The position numbers and the translations under genes were made by a program. The notes under the pieces are model-generated. The model was not told the DNA's origin and made no database searches. It saw nothing but the letters and a program-made list of their open reading frames with translations. DNA of 10,832 nt from CAZTAR01 sp043813895 (GTDB taxonomy: Bacteria; Planctomycetota; Phycisphaerae; UBA1845; UTPLA1). Shown here piece by piece: positions 1 to 5,598 of this stretch. Position 1 is the stretch's first letter, and the number at the start of each line of letters is the position of its first letter. The stretch lies in assembly GCA_043813895.1 (NCBI GenBank), contig JBDRKQ010000029.1, positions 1 to 10,832 of the forward strand. The letters run 5' to 3'.

Positions 1-160
1 CCGCGCGGTCTTTCCCGGCGTGTAGCGCTTCGCACATTCGAGAGGCCGCGCGGACTGAAGTCCACGGCTCTTCATCGCAACACATCTCGTGTCCCTCGTC
101 GGCCACGGGGACCGAAGCTGCGTCTGACTTCGCCGGCTGCGAGGGCCGACGCTGCTCGCA
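1..160. other. Non-coding left edge with short inverted repeats
   Basis: No convincing gene is seen here. The stretch lies downstream of the minus-strand RNase HII-like gene. It holds several short inverted repeats. GGACT/AGTCC (52-56/59-63) is nested in GCCG/CGGC (45-48/65-68). GTCGGCC/GGCCGAC pair at 98-104/144-150. TGCGAG/CTCGCA (138-143/155-160) starts directly after the minus-strand stop codon and could form a 6-pair hairpin at the 3' end of that message, but no T-run follows. The sequence CCGCGCGG also occurs twice (1-8 and 46-53). The small palindromes could be remnants of REP-type elements, which is inference. Confidence 0.4.
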
Positions 161-1129
161 CTACCTCTGCCGCACAAGTTGATCTCGCTCGATCCCCAGC
201 CGCAGCCGGTGCGGTTCGATTTCCTCCAGGAACCGCAGGCCGTCCTTGTAGTAGCCCGCGGTCGGACGAGCCCCCGGCGCCTCTCGCGACCAGTACCGGT
301 TGAAGCACGCCATCAACAACTCTCGAAGGTACTTGCTGACGAGGCTTGCCAGGGCGACCGGCAGATGGTGCGACTCGCCGCTCTGGGTGAATCGAACGCG
401 CCACGTCGTCCGGCTCCCCGCCAGTTCGTAGGCGCTCATCTCGGGAGTTTCCTCGATCACGCGGAGGCGGCGATCCTCGAACGCCCGCATGAGGAGTAGG
501 CCGTACCGCTGACGGGCGCCCTGTTTGTCCACGTAGATCCGCATCGATCGCCCCGGGTGGGCGTCCGCGGCGCGTTGAATCAGACGCAACGTCAAGCCGG
601 AGAGGACGACCGCCTTATTCTGCGTGTTGGCGACCAACCGGTTGTAGTGCCCTTCCGGCAGGATTTCGGACCACATCCCCGCTACGTGGACGTTCTGCGT
701 ATTCAAGTCACGCCGAAAGGCCGACCCGGCAATCTGTATTCCCCCGGCGTCCGCCTCCCGCGGAAGCACCGCATCCACCTCGCGATACCACGGGTACTCC
801 CGCAGTTTCGCCAACACGTCCGGGCACAGCAGCCCCAGCAAGCCGTGCAGATGCGGCGGCGAACCTCGCCAGGCCGACATCACCGCCAATACCGAGCGTT
901 CCAGCCGACCGATGCCCTCCTTGCGGGAATACAGCTTCTTGCTATCCAGGATGGGCACTTTGCCCCCGCGAGCCGAGCGATTCCGACTCACGCTCTTCGC
1001 CAAGACCCCCCAAAGGCATCTGTCCGCGATATCCGGGGGCGTCTCGAATGCCACAGCGCTCACGACGAGCGGGCCGAGAATCGGCCCGTAGCCGGCTTCG
1101 TCAATCCCGAGGGCGATATCCGCGTCCAT
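161..1129 (-). CDS. Divergent RNase HII-like protein
   Basis: 322 residues. The N-terminus carries the RNase HII signature in slightly altered form: GIDEAGYGPILGP at residues 8-20, with D10 and E11 matching the first two catalytic acids. DSKKL follows at 62-66. A later IYVDKQGAR (D201) matches the VLIDGN strand that carries the third acid. ASLVSKYLRE (261-270) matches the AASILAKVTRD helix, but the fourth acid is E270 instead of the usual aspartate. TAGYYKDGLRFL near the C-terminus resembles the KGYPT segment. Canonical RNase HII is about 200 residues, so roughly 100 extra residues are inserted, mainly between DSKKL and D201. Family members cleave RNA in RNA:DNA hybrids; activity here is inferred. 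Start: the ATG at 1129 fits the family N-terminus, with an in-frame stop six codons upstream. The best ribosome-binding site (complement of 1149-1154) is 19 bases away, which is unusually far. The gene diverges from the Lon-domain gene. Confidence 0.75.
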   Translation of the reverse strand: MDADIALGIDEAGYGPILGPLVVSAVAFETPPDIADRCLWGVLAKSVSRNRSARGGKVPILDSKKLYSRKEGIGRLERSVLAVMSAWRGSPPHLHGLLGLLCPDVLAKLREYPWYREVDAVLPREADAGGIQIAGSAFRRDLNTQNVHVAGMWSEILPEGHYNRLVANTQNKAVVLSGLTLRLIQRAADAHPGRSMRIYVDKQGARQRYGLLLMRAFEDRRLRVIEETPEMSAYELAGSRTTWRVRFTQSGESHHLPVALASLVSKYLRELLMACFNRYWSREAPGARPTAGYYKDGLRFLEEIEPHRLRLGIERDQLVRQR

Positions 1130-1302
1130 GCCGGGAATCTTGGCCTAACCTCCCTACATCCGCCAGTCTGAATCGGCAGGAACCACGTCGCTAGTCATCG
1201 CCGAGTCTGCGGCCTTCCTTGTGACGTGTGATGCCGATGGCCTCCCCGTGCGCTAAGATGGAGGTGTGCCGGTAGATGATCAGCATGGAGGACCCGTGAT
1301 TC

Positions 1303-1992
1303 GTGCCTGAGCCCCTGGACTTCGACCAACCCATCCCCCTATTCCCGCTGCCCAACGTGGTGCTGTATCCGCGAGCGGTTCTCCCTCTTCACGTGTTCGA
1401 GCAGAGATACCGAGCCATGATGCGTGACACCCTGGACGGGTCGAACCTCCTGGCGATGGCCCTTCTCAAACCGGGCTACGAGGCGGTCTATCACACCGCC
1501 GACGCAGAGATACACCCGTTCGTGTGCGTGGGTCGGATCGTCCGCGTGGAGCGGCTGCCCGATGGCAGGTATCACTGTCTCTTGCGCGGGATCACGCGTG
1601 CCCGGATCCTGCGCGAGGACAAGCGATTCTGCTATCGCCGCGGCTTTCTCGAACCCGTCGCCACCAGCAATCCCGCCCCCGAACGACTCCGGGAACTGCG
1701 GAACAAAGTGCTCTCTCTGCTTGCCTCACCGCCGTTACTCGAACTTGCTGTCCGCGGAAACTGGGTCCAACTCCTTCGCCGCCGAAGCGCATCCCTCTCA
1801 GATGCGGTCGATCTGCTCGCCTCTGCACTGCTTCCCACCATCGAGCAAAAGCAGTCTTTCCTCGAGGAGCATCGTGTCGAGGTCCGCGTACACTCCCTGT
1901 GTGACGTGCTTCGCCAAGCCCGTAACGATCTCGTCGCGCAACGCGAGCCCTGGTGGGTAAACGCCCAGTCCAGGAACTGTTGCGATAACTAG
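1303..1992 (+). CDS. Stand-alone LON substrate-binding domain protein
   Basis: 229 residues matching the N-terminal (LON, PUA-like) domain of Lon protease without the ATPase or peptidase parts. Typical features are FPLPNVVLYPRAVLPLHVFE (residues 14-33) followed by QRYRAMM, and GRIVRVERLPDGRY...LRGITRARI (77-102). The remainder to about 205 is helical and charged, as in full-length family members. No Walker motif or Ser-Lys dyad is present, so it is not a truncated Lon with activity. The domain in Lon binds substrate; the role of the free-standing form is not established, and adaptor or chaperone-like binding is inference. Start: GTG at 1303, with GGAGGA at 1287-1292 ten bases upstream; the GTG at 1296 is closed at once by a stop. 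A weak -10-like TAAGAT lies at 1254-1259 without a good -35. A possible terminator follows at 2124-2155. Confidence 0.85.
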   Translation: MPEPLDFDQPIPLFPLPNVVLYPRAVLPLHVFEQRYRAMMRDTLDGSNLLAMALLKPGYEAVYHTADAEIHPFVCVGRIVRVERLPDGRYHCLLRGITRARILREDKRFCYRRGFLEPVATSNPAPERLRELRNKVLSLLASPPLLELAVRGNWVQLLRRRSASLSDAVDLLASALLPTIEQKQSFLEEHRVEVRVHSLCDVLRQARNDLVAQREPWWVNAQSRNCCDN

Positions 1993-2123
1993 CACGACTC
2001 CGATTTGACACGTTTCTGCGAGCTGTGTTGCCCAGACACAACCTCCTCGCATTACCCGCTCCTGGGAAGTTCTACCCAATCGCGGGCTGCGGTTTTCGGG
2101 ACGACACTCAATCCGACGATTCG

Positions 2124-2155
2124 CCCTCCGATCGACTGCGCGATCAGGGTTCTTA
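2124..2155 (+). terminator. Possible intrinsic terminator after the Lon-domain gene
   Basis: CCCT (2124-2127) and GATCG (2130-2134) pair with CGATC (2141-2145) and AGGG (2146-2149), giving nine pairs with a two-base bulge and a six-base loop. The T-rich TTCTTAT follows at 2150-2156. It lies 131 bases behind the Lon-domain stop codon and before the small membrane-protein gene. The rest of 1993-2264 shows only a lone TTGACA at 2005-2010 with no matching -10 box. Confidence 0.4.
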
Positions 2156-2264
2156 TCGGCGACGCCGGACAATCCCTCGCCGCGCCCGCGACCGGCACGC
2201 CCGTTGCATCCTCTTCCCCTTGCACGCCTGCACACCGCAGCGTGACGGCAAAGGAGACCAAAGC

Positions 2265-2477
2265 ATGTCCTTCTTCTCGATGACAACGATGGCATTGGGG
2301 GTTGTCGTTTCCGTGCTTTCAGGACTCGTCTGCTACATGGGATCAGGACTGCTCTCGGACAAGCTCTACTGGCTCCCGAGATCCGACCTCGTCCTTTCGC
2401 ATCCCGCACTGGCGCTCGCCGTGGGTGGATGTCTCATCGTCCTCAGTTTTCTTGCTCATCCAAGTCGCGTCCGGTAA
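2265..2477 (+). CDS. Small two-helix membrane protein, unknown function
   Basis: 70 residues, not recognised as a known family. Two hydrophobic segments are visible: about residues 8-30 (MALGVVVSVLSGLVCYMGSGLL) and about 48-64 (ALALAVGGCLIVLSFLA). A short loop with charged residues (SDKLYWLPRSD) separates them, and the tail HPSRVR is basic, as expected for a cytoplasmic C-terminus. Start: ATG at 2265 with AAGGAG at 2251-2256, eight bases upstream, a strong ribosome-binding site. The open frame continues upstream to a TTG at 2025, but that part is arginine-rich and unlike protein, so the ATG is preferred. It lies between the Lon-domain gene and the prkA promoter and may be monocistronic. No function is assigned. 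The ribosome-binding site and hydrophobicity pattern are the only support that it is real. Confidence 0.55.
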   Translation: MSFFSMTTMALGVVVSVLSGLVCYMGSGLLSDKLYWLPRSDLVLSHPALALAVGGCLIVLSFLAHPSRVR

Positions 2478-2784
2478 CTGCCGGCGTCCATATGATGATC
2501 GACGCGCTGCACGAAGTGACCGGAGTCCCCCGGCCTTCCAAACACCAAGCGTGTGGCATGCGCTCGCCGAAGCGCGTGTTCTTGCCGCCCTTAACGCCCG
2601 TGATGCCAACAAGTTAGAAAACGCCCCGGGTTGACGTCCTCTCTGCGTCCGATATGATCTGGTAGACAGATGCCGCGATCTTACCATTGTGACCGCGGCG
2701 ACGCGTGGCCGATCATAAGGTACCTGTCCGATCGGACCGGCCAAGCGAGACGCGAAACACCGACCTTATCCGGAGGCGCCGGCC
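2478..2784 (+). other. Intergenic region and prkA leader
   Basis: This 307-base gap has no convincing gene. Short open frames cross its left half (for example one ending near 2617) but lack ribosome-binding sites. Its right half holds the prkA promoter (2631-2658) and a predicted leader of about 120 bases. The leader has two inverted repeats: GCCGCG/CGCGGC (2672-2677/2694-2699) and CCGATC/GATCGG (2709-2714/2730-2735). The second encloses the palindrome AGGTACCT (2718-2725). GGAGG at 2772-2776 is the prkA ribosome-binding site. Confidence 0.5.
2631..2658 (+). promoter_or_regulatory. Sigma-70-type promoter of prkA
   Basis: TTGACG at 2631-2636 and TATGAT at 2653-2658 are separated by 16 bases, one mismatch from consensus in each box. 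The predicted start is near 2664-2666, giving a leader of about 120 bases before the ATG at 2785. It lies in a gene-free gap and points at prkA. Confidence 0.65.
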
Positions 2785-4845
2785 ATGGTTAGCAAGAACG
2801 AGATATTCGAACTCGTGGACAAGCGCGTTGATGCCAAGGGCTTCCGCGACGAGCACTGGGAAGGCACGTTCGACGACTACCTCGACATCGTGTCGCGCAA
2901 CCCGCGCGTCGCTCGCAACGCCTTCCAGCGAATCTACGACATGATCCTGCACTTCGGCGCGGAACGCTACACGAAGCTCAAGCACGACTTCGTCCGATAC
3001 AAGTTCTTCTCGGATCCAATCGGCAACGGCGAGGACGCCGTCTTCGGCCTCGAACGCTCACTCATGCAGCTTGTGGACTTCTTCAAGTCCGCCGCCCAGG
3101 GCTACGGCACCGAGAAGCGAATCCTCCTGCTCCACGGCCCGGTCGGTTCTGCAAAGTCCACCGTATCCCGCCTGCTCAAGAAGGGCCTCGAATACTACTC
3201 GAGGCTCGATGAAGGCGCGATGTACACCTTTGCGTGGAAGATCCCCAGGCCCGACGGCGGGGAGGACATCGTCGATTGTCCCATGCACGAAGAGCCGCTC
3301 AAGCTCATTCCGCTCGATGCGCGCCGCGAAGTCATGGCCAAGCTCAACGAGGTTCTGCCGTCCGAGCAACGCGTGTCCAGCGAGGGTGATCTCGATCCGT
3401 TCTGCCGCCGGACCTTTGCCGACTTCCTCAAAGAGTATGACGGCGATTGGAAGCAGGTGATGAACCACATCGTCGTCAGGCGGTTCGTCATCAGCGAGAA
3501 GGACCGCCGCGGCATTGGCACCTTCCAACCCAAGGATGAGAAAAACCAGGATTCAACCGAACTGACCGGCGACATCAACTACCGCAAGATCGCCGAGTAC
3601 GGCTCGGACTCCGATCCGAGGGCTTTCAACTTCGACGGCGAACTCAACATCGCCAACCGCGGCCTGATCGAGTTCATCGAGGTGTTGAAGCTCGACGTCG
3701 CGTTTCTCTACGACCTGCTCGGGGCCTCGCAAGAGCACGTCATCAAACCCAAGAAGTTCGCCCAGACCAACATCGACGAAGTCATCATCGGACACACGAA
3801 CGAGCCCGAATACAAGAAGCTCCAGAGCAACGAACTCATGGAGGCGTTTCGAGACCGGACCATCAAGATCGACGTGCCATACAACATCGTTCTCGATGAC
3901 GAGATCAAAATCTACCAGAAGGACTTCAACAGCGAGAGGATCCGGGGCCTCCATGTCGCGCCCCACACCATCGAGACGGCCGCCATGTGGGCCGTACTCA
4001 CACGGATCGAGGAACCCAAAAAGGCCGGGCTCACGAGGCTCCAGAAGCTCAAGCTCTACAACGGCAAGACCGTCACCGGCTTCACCGAGGACTCCGTCAA
4101 GGAACTCGTCGAAGAGGCCAAACGCGAGGGCATGCAGGGCATCAGTCCCCGTTACATTCAGGACAAGCTGTCCAACGCGCTCGTCAGCGATCAGGCGATT
4201 CAAGAGAAGGGCATCAACCCCTTCATGGTCATGAACGAGTTGGAATCAGGGCTCTCCCACCACTCGCTCATCTCCGACGAAGAGGCGAAGAAGCAGTTTA
4301 TCGAACTCCTCAACGTGGTCCGCGAAGAGTACGAGGACATCCTGAAGTCTGAGGTCCAGCGGGCAATCAGCGCAGACGAAGACGCCATCATGCGACTCGC
4401 AACCAACTACATCGAGAACGTTCGCGCCTACACGCAACGGGAGAAAGTCCGCAACAAGTACACGGGAAAGGACGAGGAACCCGATGAGCGGCTCATGCGT
4501 TCCATCGAGGAGAAGATCGACATCGCCGATTCGCGCAAGGACGACTTCCGTCAGGAAATCATGAACTACATCGGTGCGCTCGCCCTGGACGGAAAGAAGT
4601 TCGAGTACCACACGAACGCCCGACTCCAGAAAGCGCTCGAACTCAAGCTCTTCGAGGACCAGCGGGACACCATCAAGCTCAAGAACGTCGTCAGCGGCGT
4701 CGTCGACGACGACACGCAGGCGAAAATCGACGTCGTCAAGCAGCGGCTCATCAAGTACTTCGGCTACAACGAGGCCAGCGCAACCGACGTCCTCAATTAC
4801 GTCGCCAGCATCTTTGCCAGGGGTGATGCCAAGACCGAGGAATGA
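2785..4845 (+). CDS. prkA: PrkA-family serine protein kinase
   Basis: 686 residues, a complete PrkA (YeaG-type) protein, somewhat longer than the roughly 630-645 residues of the Bacillus and Escherichia proteins. The N-terminal AAA-type ATPase domain has the Walker A GPVGSAKST at 118-126. NRGLIEF follows at 290-296, then IDEVIIGHTNEPEY at 329-342 and EAFRDRTIKIDVPY at 352-365, all characteristic of the family. The charged C-terminal third corresponds to the PrkA C-terminal kinase domain. Family members are cytoplasmic and linked to stress, starvation or sporulation; ATPase-driven kinase or protease activity has been reported for different members, so the substrate here is unknown. Start: ATG at 2785, with GGAGG at 2772-2776 eight bases upstream. 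The usual partners yeaH (DUF444) and spoVR are not next to it. A hairpin follows the stop codon at once. Confidence 0.96.
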   Translation: MVSKNEIFELVDKRVDAKGFRDEHWEGTFDDYLDIVSRNPRVARNAFQRIYDMILHFGAERYTKLKHDFVRYKFFSDPIGNGEDAVFGLERSLMQLVDFFKSAAQGYGTEKRILLLHGPVGSAKSTVSRLLKKGLEYYSRLDEGAMYTFAWKIPRPDGGEDIVDCPMHEEPLKLIPLDARREVMAKLNEVLPSEQRVSSEGDLDPFCRRTFADFLKEYDGDWKQVMNHIVVRRFVISEKDRRGIGTFQPKDEKNQDSTELTGDINYRKIAEYGSDSDPRAFNFDGELNIANRGLIEFIEVLKLDVAFLYDLLGASQEHVIKPKKFAQTNIDEVIIGHTNEPEYKKLQSNELMEAFRDRTIKIDVPYNIVLDDEIKIYQKDFNSERIRGLHVAPHTIETAAMWAVLTRIEEPKKAGLTRLQKLKLYNGKTVTGFTEDSVKELVEEAKREGMQGISPRYIQDKLSNALVSDQAIQEKGINPFMVMNELESGLSHHSLISDEEAKKQFIELLNVVREEYEDILKSEVQRAISADEDAIMRLATNYIENVRAYTQREKVRNKYTGKDEEPDERLMRSIEEKIDIADSRKDDFRQEIMNYIGALALDGKKFEYHTNARLQKALELKLFEDQRDTIKLKNVVSGVVDDDTQAKIDVVKQRLIKYFGYNEASATDVLNYVASIFARGDAKTEE

Positions 4846-4847
4846 CC

Positions 4848-4873
4848 GGCAGTGTCACGCCAATGGCACTGCC
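4848..4873 (+). terminator. Hairpin directly after the prkA stop codon
   Basis: GGCAGTGTC (4848-4856) pairs with GGCACTGCC (4865-4873): nine pairs including one G-T, with an eight-base loop, two bases after the stop codon. It is followed by C-rich rather than T-rich sequence, so it may be a message-end stabiliser or a factor-assisted stop rather than a classical intrinsic terminator. Confidence 0.45.
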
Positions 4874-4949
4874 AGCCCCCAACCGACCCGTTTCGCCCTC
4901 GAAGGGCACGCGCCCGATGTGCCGGCAATGGGGCGCAACAGCTCCCCAC

Positions 4950-4972
4950 AAAAAGCCCCCCGCAGCGGTGGG
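4950..4972 (-). terminator. Possible minus-strand intrinsic terminator
   Basis: Read on the minus strand, CCCACC (complement of 4967-4972) can pair with GGGGGG (complement of 4956-4961) around a five-base loop, with one A-G mismatch. CTTTTT follows (complement of 4950-4955). Its orientation would stop transcripts arriving from the rseP side before they enter prkA. The stem is imperfect and lies about 630 bases beyond the rseP stop codon. Confidence 0.35.
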
Positions 4973-5284
4973 ATGTCGGAAAAGCAACCTAAAAACCGGT
5001 GCGCACCGCCCGCATACCTGGAGACACAACCGCTCCACGGCCTCTCTGGCGCCACTTCATCGGGTCCCACAAACAGAAACACCAGGATTGCGCCCAATCT
5101 GTTGTCACAGCGGCGCTTCCGCGCATTAGAGCCAACACTCTTCGGCGTGTAACCTTCTTCTTTGCGTCCCTGGCGTTGCTCCCTAACATCGGGTGCGCGA
5201 TGGCGTGGCGCACCTGGTGGAACGCTTTCCGGCGCCGGCCCGCCGCGTGGTGAGGATTGGGTGGCATCTTCTGAGAATCAACGA

Positions 5285-5313
5285 TTGACAGGTGCCCCCT
5301 CTTTCGCTATGCT
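5285..5313 (+). promoter_or_regulatory. Near-consensus promoter with no gene behind it
   Basis: TTGACA at 5285-5290 and TATGCT at 5308-5313 are separated by exactly 17 bases: a perfect -35 box, a good -10 box and ideal spacing. The predicted start is near 5320. A perfect 9-base dyad, TGCCCCCTC (5293-5301) and GAGGGGGCA (5326-5334), brackets the -10 box and start point; it could be an operator, or a hairpin in read-through RNA. No gene lies downstream on this strand before the antisense of rseP. Confidence 0.6.
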
Positions 5314-5319
5314 CCGGTT

Positions 5320-5412
5320 AGCTTGGAGGGGGCAGGGTTTCTAATCCCAGGTGGGTGGAAGGGAGCCGGCAGTCTGGGGATCCGCGGTTACCGCGGATCC
5401 CCACTTGCTTTC
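5320..5412 (+). ncRNA. Candidate small RNA between prkA and rseP
   Basis: This is the predicted transcript from the 5285-5313 promoter to the T-rich end of the palindromic hairpin at 5375-5403, about 90 bases. It contains no ATG and no start with a correctly spaced ribosome-binding site. If transcription ran on, GGTGGGT (5350-5356) could pair with ACCCACC (5450-5456) and close a domain holding the big hairpin, GGGA/TCCC (5361-5364/5411-5414) and GACCT/AGGTC (5423-5427/5432-5436). I do not recognise 6S RNA, tmRNA, RNase P RNA or SRP RNA motifs. Promoter and terminator are seen; the RNA itself is inferred. Confidence 0.35.
5375..5412 (+). terminator. 29-base perfect palindrome, probable plus-strand terminator
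   Basis: The arms 5375-5388 and 5390-5403 are perfectly complementary around T5389. As a hairpin this gives 13 pairs (TGGGGATCCGCGG with CCGCGGATCCCCA) and a TTA loop. Downstream on the plus strand is the moderately T-rich CTTGCTTT (5404-5411). On the minus strand no T-run follows, so a plus-strand stop fits best. It contains GGATCC twice and CCGCGG twice. Confidence 0.5.
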
Positions 5413-5598
5413 CCGGGGCAAAGACCTTGGTAGGTCATCATATTTTCGGACCCACCGCAATGGCCTAGATGCACCATTTTCAGTTCATAATCTACGCTCC
5501 TTCCCAGGAAAGGATCGGTATCCGACCGACGTCGCCCCAGGCGGCACGGCGGGAGTCATCGGGTCGTGGGGGGTTTCGATGGCGGATTGAACGCAGCG

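Larger units (their letters stand above)
4846..5598. other. 753-base non-coding gap between converging prkA and rseP
   Basis: No open frame here has a ribosome-binding site together with protein-like composition on either strand. Besides the elements listed separately, it holds a perfect 12-base palindrome CGGTGCGCACCG (4997-5008) and a small hairpin GCCCT/AGGGC (4895-4899/4903-4907). A plus-strand frame ending at 5253 encodes a hydrophobic run ending in LALLPNIGC, lipoprotein-like, but has no usable start. The stretch 5457-5598 holds only a short hairpin TCCTT/AAGGA (5498-5502/5510-5514). A convergent gap of this size is more than terminators alone need. Confidence 0.6.

Noticed and set aside
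557..1171. 204-residue plus-strand open frame
   Set aside because: Antisense to the RNase HII-like gene, with shadow composition and no initiation signal.
2005..2010. TTGACA as a promoter for the small membrane gene
   Set aside because: No acceptable -10 box at 15-19 bases, and a possible terminator lies between it and the gene.
2302..2634. 110-residue frame ending in a protein-like stretch (HALAEARVLAALNARDANKLENAPG)
   Set aside because: It overlaps the better-supported small membrane gene, its first half is serine/arginine-rich shadow sequence, and no initiation site precedes the good stretch.
3553..4203. 216-residue minus-strand open frame
   Set aside because: Antisense to prkA; the repetitive V/D/L/E composition is a mirror of codon bias.
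4999..5253. 84-residue frame with a lipoprotein-like run (LALLPNIGC) near its end
   Set aside because: The only start is a GTG without a ribosome-binding site, far from the hydrophobic run, and no start codon precedes the run closely. It may be a gene remnant but cannot be supported.
5351..5590. 79-residue frame behind the orphan promoter
   Set aside because: No ribosome-binding site at proper spacing, weak third-position GC bias, and the large palindrome sits inside it.
5320..5598. tmRNA, 6S RNA, RNase P RNA or SRP RNA in the gap
   Set aside because: None of their conserved sequences (tRNA-like ends and tag frame, P4 core, SRP tip loop) is visible by eye.
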